From positions 37,329,254 to 37,393,253 of the forward strand of contig NC_074721.1 in NCBI RefSeq assembly GCF_947242115.1: a stretch of 64,000 nt of DNA, written 5' to 3'. The DNA is from Biomphalaria glabrata (Eukaryota; Mollusca; Gastropoda; Planorbidae). Under the pieces are notes generated by a model. The model was not told where the DNA came from, did no database searches, and saw only the letters and a list, made by a program, of their open reading frames with translations. Shown one piece after another: positions 10,858 through 34,599 of this stretch. Every line of letters starts with the position of its first letter. Within the stretch, counting starts at the first letter, position 1. The translations under genes were made by a program, and so were the position numbers.

Positions 10858-11530
10858 CAGGGCCAGACTTAACTATTGTGGGGCCCTAAGCGAAACGGAT
10901 TTCGCGGGGCCAAGTTTGGGTAGGGATACGGATAATACGTGAAAATTAATTGTGTGTATTAGAAAATAAATTCGTCTTTGCATTTTATTCATTCTTTACT
11001 TCTTACAGAATTACTTTACGAGCCTTGTGTGTACCAAAGTCATACAGTATATTATAAAATTCTATTTTCTACATAGATCACGCTCAGTAGCAAGAATGAT
11101 CAAATGTTTCAATCTGTCTACGAGGATTGTTAACCTCAAATAATTCTTCATTAGTTTGAGGCGCAAGAAGCTTCTTTCACTAGATTTCACAATTACGGAT
11201 ATTGCATAATGCCGTTGTTTTTTTTATCGCGCGTAGGATTGGCGTTTTCCATATTGAATGACACCCCAAAATGACAATTTTTGTCTATTTATTTCAGGAG
11301 TTTTCAAAAGATTTTAATAATTTTCGTATATTTCAAGGACTTTTTCGTATATTTTGCAATTTCAGAAGATTTCCAGGAGCTTTTGGTAAATCAGGAGGCC
11401 GCGGGAAATCTGTTATAAGTTATAAAATGGTTTAATTTAATAATTTATACACCTAGAATTAGCGCGGGTCCTATGAAAGTGCGGGGCACACTGCGGACGC
11501 ATAGGTTGTAGTGGCCTAAGGGCGGCACTG
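10858..11530 (+). mobile_element. hAT-like element, CAGGGCCGG family (copy a)
   Basis: It starts CAGGGCCAGACTTAA and ends GGCCTAAGGGCGGCACTG. The subterminal segments (GGGGCCCTAAGCGAAACG and CTATGAAAGTGCGGGGC) match, in inverted form, the element at 29153-29591. Flanks CTAAATAG and CAAAGTAG are a decayed 8-bp target duplication. It has no transposase. Confidence 0.75.
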
Positions 11531-11915
11531 CAAAGTAGCCGCGTATGCTACGCCGCCGGTCGACTAGTCTAAAATATTGTAGTAACTCTAAGGCAGGCAA
11601 CTCAACGAAGTTCTACAGTAAATAAATAAGTGTGTTTATTCACCAGGACAAACACATAGCAGCCTTCTATATTCAAAGTGTCGTGTTACTAATTCTACCA
11701 GTCCTTTCCCCTAGCAAACCTGAATACTGACCGACGACAGCCTTCCCCGCTTCGCGCCAGGTTCCTACAGTCTTCAGGCAGCACAAAGGACGGCTCCTTA
11801 ATTCCGAACGAGTCCAACTCTTCCTGAATTCTTAATGCCGATGTAAACATTGTTCTCTCATTTATTCCAAAGTCTTCCTGTCCTTGTCCAATAGTGCGCT
11901 CGTTCGCACCACAAG
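11531..11915. other. non-coding, no recognised feature
   Basis: About 380 bp lies between two transposon copies. No open frame of note, no tandem repeat and no transposon end was recognised here. Confidence 0.4.
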
Positions 11916-11919
11916 CACC

Positions 11920-12690
11920 GGTGCTAAGCAGCGAAAAAGGACGTTTTGGCGCAGCCTTTTTGTCGCGACCGTTTTGGTGCAGCCGTTTTGGCGCGGGGGA
12001 TGTTTTGGCGCGAAATGTTTTGGTTACATCGTTAATGTTTATTATATTATTTCTATAATTAAGAATGATACATATCTGTGTTTTGTATGTGTGTTTTTGT
12101 CTAACGTATTTGAAATGTAGAGAACAAGAGATATTTTTTGTCCATTATTTTTGGTATTTAATTTTTTTGTATAATTAATGTTAAATCACATTTCAACGCA
12201 ATTGTGAATTTTAAAATTTTCCAAAGCAAAACAAATTATTTTTTTTCAAATAAAGTTATCTCTTTAAAAAGTTTCTTAGCTTGACAATAAACTTATGTCT
12301 ATATTTTTTTTTTAAATTCTTTTTCGGAATAGAATTCAATATATGCAATCCAATGTGCTTGGCAGAACTCACATATAATTTAGGGAGGGGGGGAGGGGGA
12401 AGCATGTCATTAACGTGGTCTCAGGTAAGAATCAGACTTATTATATATTCATGAAATAATCAAGATCTTTGTCAAAATACAGTTCGGTGGATAGTGATAG
12501 AAATACTATAACACACAATAATATAGTATAGTATAGTGACAAAAAGCTTATTATAAAAGTTACGTGTTTCTTAAATTATAGTCAAAATATCTCGCGACAA
12601 AACATCCCTTGCGCCACAATGGCTCGCGCCAAAAGGTCTCGCGTCAAAACGGATGCGTCAAAATGGTCGCGCCAAAACGGCTGCACCAAT
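11920..12690. mobile_element. MITE with GTTTTGGCGC subterminal repeats
   Basis: The left end carries several GTTTTGGYGC motifs (11940-12020). The right end carries the same motifs inverted (GCGCCAAAAC, 12595-12680). TTGGTGCAGCCGTTTTGGCG on the left matches the complement of the segment near 12660-12690. The interior is AT-rich with no coding capacity. Exact termini and target duplication are not resolved. Confidence 0.65.
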
Positions 12691-12984
12691 ACGGCATGTA
12701 CCGCAGGGCAGGGCTTCAACAAAGAAACAAAACTAGAGTATACACGTAAATAAATTGACATCTGGTGATAATATATTGAGTTTTTTTTTTTGTCTCAAGA
12801 TGAAATATGATTGTATTTTTTTACTAGGCTTTGAAGACCCAGCTGTTACCAGATGACTCAAACAAAACAAGCAAAATATGTAAAATCCTTTTAATTAAAA
12901 AAAAAAAAAGCTTACCTAGAGCTAAGAACTCCGCATTACAACATCTGTCAGTTATGTAGGCGTTATTTCCCTTATTTGATACAT

Positions 12985-13310
12985 ATAATATAATATAATA
13001 TTACTTATAATTAATTGACTAATTAATTGACTAATTGGTTAATTGTATTTTATTGATTCTAGAACCATTTGGTATTATTATTTAAAGTTTCAACTTGATC
13101 CGAGAATGGGTGTGGGAGAAATAACAAAACACTGAACCACCCAAACAAAGTATTGCCTTTTCAACCCTTGTAAACGTAGAATTATTTTTTTCAAAGCTTA
13201 TCTGAACTCACTCTGTCTGTCTGTCTGTGTGTCTGTCTGTCTGGTGAAAAATGTGTTCACGTTATTTCTCCCACACTCATTCTCGGATCAAGCTTTGGGT
13301 TAGGGTTAGC
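12985..13310. repeat. short dispersed repeat (GTCTGTCTGTCTG / TTATTTCTCCCACAC type)
   Basis: It holds the tract TCAAAGCTTATCTGAACTCA, then GTCTGTCTG repeats, then TTATTTCTCCCACACTCAT and CTCGGATCAAG. The same order of blocks recurs at about 24900-25145, 25430-25660, 26328-26440 and 51060-51190. Confidence 0.6.
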
Positions 13311-13337
13311 TTTGTTTGATATCGATTAAGAAAAGAT

Positions 13338-13886
13338 AAGAGATAAGATAATTTTTATTGATCGAATCTAATGGAAATTCAGTTTGACTTTAATTGACAA
13401 CCTCAGCGAAAGTACTGTACAAAAACAATATTGATTGCAAATTCGAACATTCACAAACGAAAACACATACACATTCACAACCAGCGCTTTATGAATTTGA
13501 CTTCTATGTACTTCAATGACGACAGCTGACCTTGTAACACTCTGACCGAAAGTGGGATACAGGAGTTTTTTAAATCTTTCAGTTTTAGTCCTAATGGAAA
13601 GGAGACGACCACTTCGTTCAGATCTTATGTAACAGTGGTTTAATGGGTGCAGGTTATCTTTAAGAATAGTGAGTGATTTGGAAAGGCATCTTTATGAAAA
13701 AGCTCTTCAAGAGATGGTGGCTTTACTTGAGTAATATACGATGCTTTTTAATTAGTCTATTTAGTCTAAGTCTTTGTGCCAGTGAAGTATTACCATACCA
13801 GCAGGTGATGGAAAAGTTAGTAAGACTGCTGATGGTTGCTGTGTAGAATAGTTTGATTATTGTTTTGTCGATGTTGAGTTTTCTTA
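13338..13886 (-). mobile_element. L2-like LINE, 3' end (copy 2)
   Basis: It is closely similar to 17143-17700: a (TTATC)n-type tail, CAATAAAAATT, the GCGCTTTATGAATT block, then coding sequence for the end of ORF2 (antisense reading of TTAATGGGTGCAGGTTA and CACTTCGTTCAGATCTTATG). It stops abruptly near 13886, as a 5'-truncated copy would. Confidence 0.8.
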
Positions 13887-14283
13887 AAGGGAATTAATTA
13901 ACTTGTACATTATTGATAGATATAGTTTTAAGGATGGAGTTCTCTGCCTTTGATTTTGCATTTCGGTACCACGCTTGTTTCTGTATTGTTTTGTTTTTTG
14001 TGTTGTTGTTTTTTTTTTTGTTGTTTTTTTTTTAGTTTCAAATACAATGATTAAGTTTCCCTCCCTTACTGCCACGGGGGGTTACACTCCTGGTCTGTTT
14101 AGCGTTTTTTTTTTCAGATAATCGGTCCTTTAAAAACAAACTCAAATTGCATCTTATTCGGATTAGAACACATGTGTGCATACAAAGTGAGTTTATATAT
14201 TGGCAACAGTAAGATTAGACTTGTCACTATTATGAATAATACAAAAATGTGTTGTCGGATTACATTATATTGTGCTTTTAAGT

Positions 14284-14338
<55 letters not shown>

Positions 14339-14749
14339 CATATTGAATTCTAAAAAAAAATATTTAAATTGGTAAATCTGGGGAAAGGGAATCTTAATAA
14401 ATTTTAACACTCTGGTTAAGATAAATTTCGACAGTTATCCAGAGACCGACCGCATGGTCTGAAAGGGGAACTTAACTTTTTTTTTTTTACTTTATAGAAA
14501 GATTATATGAAATGAAATGAAATTTTAAAAATTATTAAAGTATAATCCGATATACAATGAAATAAACAAAAATTTATAAATGTGCATTTAAAAAAAATAA
14601 TTTTTTGATGAGTATACATAAGCGGTGAGTAGAAGACATTACCGTTTACTTTGTCCTTCATGTAGGCCTACTGTAACATGATACAGAGAAGTACTTTAGA
14701 TCAATACTGTTTGTACTCTTGATTTATTTCTAGTCTAGCTCTTCTCAAA
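13887..14749. other. region upstream of the fucosyltransferase
   Basis: T-rich sequence with a TA/CATA microsatellite at 14284-14345 and a short SINE-1 end at about 14440-14478 (ACCGCATGGTCTGAAAGGGG). Just before the start codon, ATTTATTTCTAG (AG at 14732-14733) reads like a splice acceptor, so an upstream non-coding exon is possible. No promoter motif is clear. Confidence 0.45.
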
Positions 14750-27591
<12,842 letters not shown>

Positions 27592-28030
27592 AATATTGGA
27601 ACGGGTTGCCTGAGGTAGCAAGGAAAACCAGTGACTTGGCAGAATTTAGTTGTAAAAAAGCTCCCACAACCTTGTCACAATCCAAGCGCTGTTCCTCAAG
27701 GGGCCGTTACATAAATGGCGTGTCCCGCACGGTTAGCTTGGTATAGAAAAGGAAAATGGCGAGGGCCTTAGTGTACGCGGCCTCTTGCCACAAGTCTGAC
27801 CCACCCGCCAGACAGGACAGTGTACATTGTTCTCATTCAGGCCGATGAGAGGGAGCTCTTGCTCACTTTTGCTGGCCTAGAGTTCCAAGAGCCGAAGTCT
27901 CAACTCTACCTGACAGTTTCAAGAAGAATTTAAGTCATTGGTTAACATGCATGACTAGATGCATGACGCGTAGGGCGTAATCATCTTTTTTTTTTTGAAG
28001 TAACGTCTGTATTATATAATATAAGATATA
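27592..28030 (+). mobile_element. CR1/Jockey-like LINE tail beginning at the fucosyltransferase stop
   Basis: Directly after the TAG stop the sequence follows the LINE (GAACGGGTTGCCTGAGGTAG, AAACCAGTGACTTGGCAG). It is interrupted at 27649-27924 by another retroposon, then resumes (AAGTCATTGGTTAACATGC, ACGCGTAGGGCGTAATC, GAAGTAACGTCTGTATTATA). The gene's 3' UTR is therefore at least partly LINE-derived. Confidence 0.85.
27649..27924 (-). mobile_element. retroposon (family V) inserted in the LINE tail
   Basis: Both sides carry AGAATTTA (27641-27648 and 27925-27932), a direct duplication of the LINE target. The insert is the antisense of sequence also found at 30225-30620 and 49500-49985 (TCCTCAAGGGGCCGTTAC, TAGCTTGGTATAG, AAAATGGCGAGGG). 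This copy is truncated relative to those. Confidence 0.8.
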
Positions 28031-28140
28031 CAAAGAGAGTTTACATTATGTTGTTAACCCAAGTATTTTTGTTTATATTGTTCTACTTTTTTTATCTAGT
28101 CCCTTTTTCGCCGTTGATCTGTAAGCTTTTGTATAGGGAA

Positions 28141-28146
28141 AATAAA
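28141..28146 (+). terminator. possible polyadenylation signal AATAAA
   Basis: AATAAA lies about 550 bp after the fucosyltransferase stop, beyond the LINE tail. It is the first clear hexamer in a suitable position, but use is unproven. Confidence 0.4.
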
Positions 28147-28149
28147 AAC

Positions 28150-28268
28150 AGAGAATCGTGTTATATTATATAGTATAATCGTGTTATATTATATAGTATA
28201 ATCGTGTTATATTATATAGTATAATCGTGTTATATTATATAGTATAATCGTGTTATATTATATAGTAT
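28150..28268. repeat. 23-bp tandem repeat, about 5 units
   Basis: The unit CGTGTTATATTATATAGTAT plus AAT repeats exactly five times; the last unit is incomplete. Confidence 0.95.
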
Positions 28269-28446
28269 ATGCCTGTAAACTTCTTTTGCCTTTTTCATGA
28301 CATAATTAAAACCCTCTAGGGCCCCACTGTGGAAGCTTACAGTGCTCCCTTGTCATCAAATGGGGAAGAGAAGACATTTTTTTTTATTTAAAAAAGTGGG
28401 GTGGGGGAGCGGAGTCACAATTAAAGTTAAAGAAACACTTAAACAT

Positions 28447-28505
28447 GTCTGAAGGTTAACGAGGGTGTCATGTGGCCTGCACAACGACTGTCTTTACTCC
28501 CAGTG
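28447..28505 (-). repeat. tRNA-derived SINE, family 1 (short fragment)
   Basis: GTTAACGAGGGTGTCATGTG and GCACAACGAC...CTTTACT are diagnostic of the SINE body. Head and tail are missing. Confidence 0.6.
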
Positions 28506-28634
28506 GCATACGTAAGCAAGGCAGCATTTTGATACATCATTAGATACAATACGAAACATGCGATGTAGGCTAATTTAGGTCAGCAAAAAGTATCATTATC
28601 TGCAGATTTAACCATACACAAAGGTGACGCCTAT

Positions 28635-28804
28635 TGGACCTCATTCACCAAAATGAACGGTCGCGTGATAATATTGATAAAACAACGAAACAAAACTGTC
28701 ACGTGATAATCATTGTTGATTAAAATTAGATCGTAATTTTTATAGAAGAGATAGAGAATAACGTGGCTCAATATTGTTTGTTTACGATTGCTGAATGAGG
28801 TCCA
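28635..28804. mobile_element. palindromic MITE (TGGACCTCATTCA family), copy 1
   Basis: The left arm TGGACCTCATTCACCAAAAT and the right arm TTTACGATTGCTGAATGAGG are inverted. CACGTGATAAT and CGCGTGATAAT motifs and an ACGTGGCT block lie inside. Homologous copies are at 50487-50806 and 61177-61336. There is no coding capacity and the target duplication is not clear. Confidence 0.8.
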
Positions 28805-29152
28805 TTATAACAATGCGTTTAATTCTTGTAGGCTATACACAAATAAAGACGTATCTTTTTCTATAAATACTTGGTTAACCTAAATCACGAATAAAAGTAT
28901 TGTAAAAGATTTGCGAAAGTCCGTGAATAGTTTCTGTGACAGGTGTTGATAACATGAAACGATTAAGCACTTAACTCTTATGCAAGTTTCTAACTGACAA
29001 ATCAGCTCTTTATTAGGACGCCACTCAAGGTGTGTAATAGCAGTCAACAAGGGGCATTACTCCTAGATGCTGAATAGCATAAGATACATGCTAACAATAG
29101 GGATGTTCATTTTCGTAACTGTTTATTCTGGAGTACATTAGTGACTTGTATG

Positions 29153-29591
29153 CAGGGCCGGCCTTAGGCCACTGCAGCCTATGCGGTCGCAGTGGGCCCC
29201 GCGCTTTCATAGGCCCCGCGCTAATTCTAAGTGTACATTATTAAATTAAACCGTTATAACGTATATAAAATAATAGGGTTTTCGCGACCTCCTGATTTTC
29301 CAGCGCCTCCAGGAAATCTCATGAAAAGGCAAAATATACGATAAAGTCCTGAACTTTTTTTTTGAATTTATTCAAATCTCCTGAAGAATAGACGAAATTG
29401 ACATTTTGGGGTGCCAATAAATAAAAAGTGGCATTGCGAGCTTTCATTTGATAAAAATTTATTGCAAAGAAGAAAGTAGGCCTATTTTCTAATTCAAAAA
29501 AAATATTTTTACATTATGCTTATCCCTACCCAGACTAGGCCCCGCGCTTTGCGTTTCCCATAGGGCCCCGCAAATGCTAGGGCCGGCCCTG
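29153..29591 (+). mobile_element. hAT-like element, CAGGGCCGG family (copy b)
   Basis: Ends CAGGGCCGGCCTTAGGCC and GCTAGGGCCGGCCCTG are inverted, and flanks CTTGTATG/CTAGTATG form an 8-bp duplication with one change. Subterminal GGGCCCCGCGCTTTCATAGG and its counterpart are typical of the family. It is a non-autonomous copy of 439 bp. Confidence 0.88.
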
Positions 29592-30224
29592 CTAGTATGC
29601 CTAATCCAGTGTGACCGAGACCAGCCGTTAGAGAAGGCCTGAACACTGACTGTGCGTCGTCACATATCTGAGGTAAAAAAAAATGGTTGGTGGCCCCAGA
29701 AAGGGCTTACAAGCAAAGATGAGATGAAATGTTGTATGACCTCATAAATGATTCGATGAATGCCTCGCCGTGTGTGTTAAGATAATAACATGAAGTCGAA
29801 ATCGTCCGTACCGGCAATGGACAATAAAACTCTTTAGCGCCAGAGGATGCCTTCAAGGCCCCATGACGATTGATAATTTCAAATATGAATACTAAATCTT
29901 ATTATCCTGAAGGAAATTCTGTTTAAAATTCGGCGTGGGAGGGGGAAGAAATTAAGATTATTAAAGCGATAAATTAATTAAATGTTAAAATATATAAATA
30001 CATAGCCTACATGGTAGGCCAACATTCATAAAACAATCGCTATCAAATATTCAATATAGAATATTCATAATTTTGATGTTAATTTTATCACTAAGTGTGA
30101 CATAATGGGGATTTAACTATTTTTTATTTATAAATTTTAATTATAGGAGTGATTCCCCTTAAGAAGTTTATATAGGCCTAAGGCTTTGCAACGTATATCT
30201 AGTTGCCACTTGCTCCTTAGTTAC

Positions 30225-30620
30225 CGTGTGATTGTCAACAGAGTTGAGCCGAAGGCTTGAACAAATCGTTCTGTCTGGAAGAGGTCCAAGTCAATGCCTA
30301 TGTAAGACATTGCTATTTCCGACGTATCTGTCACTCCCGGTGCATGGACTAGAATACATGGCCAAATGCCGAGCACACCGGGAACCCCCGCCATTTTCCT
30401 ATGTTGTACCAAGCTAACCTTGCAGGTGTAACGGTCCCTTGAGGAACGGCGCATGGATTATCGACAGAGACGTGGAAGCTCTCTTTCAACTCCGTCCGTG
30501 CAATGGGTCTACTCTCGCGTACCCTTGGACACTCTCCCACAGGAGTTTTGTTTTGCTAATCATTTAGCCTAATCACTTCCTCAAGTAATCGTTTCCACCC
30601 AAATGTAAAGTTGAGGCAGA
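30225..30620 (+). repeat. dispersed retroposon, family V (copy 2)
   Basis: It shares long stretches with 49500-49985: AGTCAATGCCTATGTAA, CCGCCATTTTCCT, TACCAAGCTAACC, CGGTCCCTTGAGGAACGGCG and TTTAGCCTA.CACTTCCTC. The open frames over it have no recognisable protein. A short arm of the MITE at 31763 also occurs upstream, near 29630-29665. Confidence 0.7.
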
Positions 30621-31762
30621 ATAGCGTACCCGGGTCCTGAGTTACCAGCTTGACCACTGTACATGTGTTGTGAAATGTGTATATTTTTTTTTGTTAGTTA
30701 TTGGTCGTGTGTCTTTGGGTACTAAGGAGAAGTGTGCCCTGCTCTGGAAATCTTTGGACTAAGTATATCTTTAATAATTATTGTATTTTATATGTTGTGA
30801 TTAATTAGTAGATATAGCCTCAAATGATTTCCAGGCAGTATATTTTAACCCTGGTGTTATGCATCCTGGGGTACTCCCAAACGTGACATATTTTTCTAGC
30901 CTTGTCTCTAATGGATTCAACTTTGGATTAAATCATCAGATAGATTTTACCGAACGGATGATAATAAGTTGGATTCTATGAAGCTAATAGGTTTTCCTGA
31001 AGCTTATAGTTTATCATGACCTTTTTTTAGGCTAAAAGTGGTGAAAAGTGGCTGTGTTGGCATGAAGCCTGTGACCCCAGAGTGGCCGAAAGGCCTGTGA
31101 CCTTCATGTTTGTTTACACTGATGTGTGATTTCCCAGATTCTATAAGAGATTTTGCATATAGTTGTAACATATGACTAGAGCGGTTAGCCATACTATTTT
31201 TGAATGTGTAACTTTTGTTTATTTTGTGTTGAGAAGACGGCCAGTTTAATTTGCACATTTATTTGAATGTTTTTGTTGTAAATAAACTATTTGTTTATAT
31301 GTTTTCCTGCGACATTGTTACGTCTTGTTTTCCATACATTAGTTTAATTGTATACTTAAAGGTTATACTTAATAACCTAGGAAATACAAGTTGGGGCCAA
31401 TATGCCACTGGACGAACGTGCCAGGACACCTTTAACACTGATCTGTTGATCTAAAATACCCAATTCTTGCTATAAGTCTCATTGAATCTTTTTAGCTACA
31501 TTCGCTACTAAGTAATATTGATAGATCAAAATTTTGTTATGTAACATGGGCTGCTCTTACAAACAACCTCATTTGTATGTAACACTAAGGGAAAAATATT
31601 TTTTTTAAGTTTCTAGTTTTTATAATTGATGAAAATGTTGGCTGATTGGTGAACCTGAGATGAACTCCGATTGGGAACAGAAAAGGAAGAACTAATCCTC
31701 CCGTTGTGCAAGAAACTGGTCCGTCAGGCGTAATGCCTCGTAGCCTACATAGAGTCGAATAG
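30621..31762. other. non-coding, nothing recognised
   Basis: There is no exon, tandem repeat or transposon end that I could support. Short open frames occur on both strands without conserved content. Confidence 0.4.
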
Positions 31763-31925
31763 TTATAGAAGGCCTGAACACTGAACTGCAACGTCACAAC
31801 CTGTGAACTGTTTAGACCAATAGCTCGTTTATCACGTCACAGGTCTGCACGAAATAGAAACAAGTTATTGGCCTAAAGTGCCCACAGGTTGTGACGTTGC
31901 AGGTCAGTGTTGAGGCCTTCTATAA
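31763..31925. mobile_element. MITE with ~40-bp inverted repeats
   Basis: The left arm TTATAGAAGGCCTGAACACT continues to CAACGTCACAACCTGTG. The right arm is its complement, CACAGGTTGTGACGTTGCAG to GGCCTTCTATAA, with only a few changes over about 42 bp. A related half-arm lies near 29630-29665. The flanks do not give a clear target duplication. Confidence 0.8.
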
Positions 31926-32351
31926 CGGATGGTCTCACCTACATACAGATGGAGTGACCATCTAGACACGCCCCCACCCCCTTAACTCTCGTACAAGGCA
32001 TGCGACACGCCCTCTTCACAGTGACGGTATCTGGAGTCATAGTTCGGACGAAACCAGGCGCAATATGCCCCAACAGGACAGTGTTCCGTCAGGCACTGCG
32101 CAATGATTGACTGCTTTGACCTCTACAGTCGCCACCATGGATCGTCACCATGTCAGATACCACGCTTCCACTCGGATTCTTCGACACAGAGAACTCTAGG
32201 TTTTTTAAATAAGGAAGTTTTGCATTTTATTTGATAACAAATGTTTTTTTTTCTACATTGAATAGTCCAAATGGCATAATATTACTAAACTTTATTTTAA
32301 ATTCATCGTTATAAAAATTTTACAAGGAAAAAAAATGTATATACATTTTAA
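31926..32351. other. non-coding, nothing recognised
   Basis: No supported feature was found in this ~430 bp spacer between a MITE and a LINE. Confidence 0.4.
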
Positions 32352-33612
32352 ATTTTAGGAATCTTATCTTATATAATACAGACGTTACTTCAAAAAAGAA
32401 GATGATTACGTCCTACGCGTCATGCATTTAGTCATGCATATTAACCAATGACTTAAATTCTGCCAAGTCACTGGTTTTCCTGGCTAGCTCAGGCAACCCA
32501 TTCCATGCTCTAATAGCACTAGGGAAGAAGGAGTATTTGTACAAATTTGTCCTAGCATATGGGACGAGGAATGTGCCTTTATCTTTGTGTCTTTCAGAGT
32601 ATTTTATTAAATTTTGTTTTTGTATTTGAAGATTATGGTTCAGTGTTTTATGTATTATTGCTACTTTACTTTTGAGCCTTCTGTCCTGAAGGCTTTCTAA
32701 ATTTAGTGATTTTACTAAAAGTGTTACTCTAGTCAAATGTGAATATTCGTTTGTTATGAATCGCACTGCTCTATTTTGTGTCTGTTCTAGTTTCTTAATG
32801 TTTTCTTGAGTTGAGGGGTCCCAAACGGAGGATGCATATTCTATTATTGGCCTAACCAAGGTTAAGTAACATTTTAGTTTTATGTTCTTATTTGATTTAT
32901 AGAAATTTCTTTTAATAAATCCTAATGCTTTGTTTGATTTTTTTGTAGTTTCATCAATATGTGGATTCCATGATAGTTTTTCATTTATTATAACACCTAG
33001 GTATTTTGCGTTTTTAGTCTGTGATACTGGTTTGCCATGAATAAGATAAGTGGAATTAATTTGTTTTAGTTTTTTTGTTACTCTTAACAACTGACATTTT
33101 TCTGGGTGGAAAGACATGCTCCAATTTGATTCCCATTTCTGTAATTCATCTAATTCTCTTTGTAAAATATCTGTGTCTTGTGTTGTTTTTATTGTTCTAT
33201 ATATTATGCAATCGTCTGCAAATAATCTGACTTTTGTTCCTGAACTAATGCAATTTGGTAAATCATTTATGTAAATTAAAAATAGTAGTGGACCCAAGAC
33301 TGTACCTTGAGGTACACCTGAGTTAACTGTTATCGGTGTTGATTTAGAGCCATTTATTATTACAGTTTGTTCTCTCCCTATCAGAATGTCTTTAATCCAC
33401 TGATGCAGTGGACCATTAATGCCGAAATACTTTAATTTTTTAAGCAAACTATGGTGGTGAACTTTGTCAAAAGCCTTAGAAAAATCTAGTAAGATAGCAT
33501 CTATTTGTTCACTATTATCTAAACCTTTTGAAAAATCAACAAGTGGAGTCTCGCAACGTGATGTCCAGGAACATTGTTGATTAGCCCAGCTTTTAGTGTT
33601 GGACATAAAAAC
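32352..33612 (-). mobile_element. CR1/Jockey-like LINE, 5' truncated, RT frame open
   Basis: A 392-residue uninterrupted frame (33606 to 32428) carries a non-LTR reverse transcriptase: DAILLDFSKAFDKVHH, then GVPQGTVLGPLLFLIYINDL, the catalytic FADD in RLFADDCIIY, EKCQLLRVTKK, AKYLGVIINEKLSWNPHID, RPIIEYASSVWDP and a C-terminus with YKYSFFPSAIRAWNGLPELA. The N-terminal part of RT, and any endonuclease and ORF1, are missing. The 3' tail ends in ATATAAGAT-type repeats. The intact frame suggests a fairly young insertion. The same family left tails at 3195, 25656, 27592 and 50643. Confidence 0.93.
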
Positions 33613-33718
33613 ATCAGATCAATAGGACTTCAGGCTGATCTGCCTGCTGTTAAACACACCAACAAAATCTTTAACTATGAAATAATTTTGGATCTTCGCT
33701 CTTTGTAATGAACATGAA
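33539..33718. repeat. 180-bp direct duplication, first copy
   Basis: 33539-33718 and 33974-34153 appear identical over 180 bp, offset 435 bp. The first copy overlaps the 5' end of the LINE frame (through SCETPLVDF), the second stands alone. See the finding on its origin. Confidence 0.9.
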
Positions 33719-33973
33719 TGAAGCACATTTCCGTTGTAAACGAATATTGCTTTAATTAATTAATTTATATAAATAAAATCTGTCGGCTCAAACCCTAATT
33801 TCATTATCACGATGTGTTTGCGAGTACTATCCAACCAGACATATTGGAAAGCGTAATCAATCTTAGATTATATTTAGTTCTCTAAGCTTCTCATGAGCTC
33901 ACTGCAATGATGTTTGGCCTCAGTCTTCGGTTGACGACAAGTTAACGTCTGGAAAAACCGTACCGGTCTGTCC

Positions 33974-34153
33974 ACAAGTGGAGTCTCGCAACGTGATGTC
34001 CAGGAACATTGTTGATTAGCCCAGCTTTTAGTGTTGGACATAAAAACATCAGATCAATAGGACTTCAGGCTGATCTGCCTGCTGTTAAACACACCAACAA
34101 AATCTTTAACTATGAAATAATTTTGGATCTTCGCTCTTTGTAATGAACATGAA
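33974..34153. repeat. 180-bp direct duplication, second copy
   Basis: Same 180 bp as 33539-33718, from ACAAGTGGAGTCTCGCAACG to TGTAATGAACATGAA. Flanking bases differ at both ends. Confidence 0.9.
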
Positions 34154-34599
34154 AAACTAGTCTTGTTTTGACCACTCGCTAATGCTCCTATATCTGCGAC
34201 TATGAATTTATAAATGATGAACCCCAGCGGTTATATTACAATGAACAGTTTATTTGGTCATGAACTATATACAACTTCTCAATAACCTTGACTGCTCAAT
34301 AGTATTACACTGGCGGATCCAGGGGGGGCGGTAGGGGCGAAGGGGGGGGCGGACGAACTTTAGTATAGGATTCACACAATTTGTATACGAATTTATTACT
34401 TATGTTAAAAATATATACTAATTATTTATATTTCAACTTATTTTTAGATTATTTCGCCCCCCCCCTCTAGTAAGTTGGCCGATTTGGTGGGGTCGGGAGG
34501 GGGCGATGGTATCAATCCCGCCCCCCCCCCCTACACTTTCTAGTGAGGGGGCGGTCCAATTTATTGGTAGAAATTTTAATAGTATGAATAATGAGCTTC

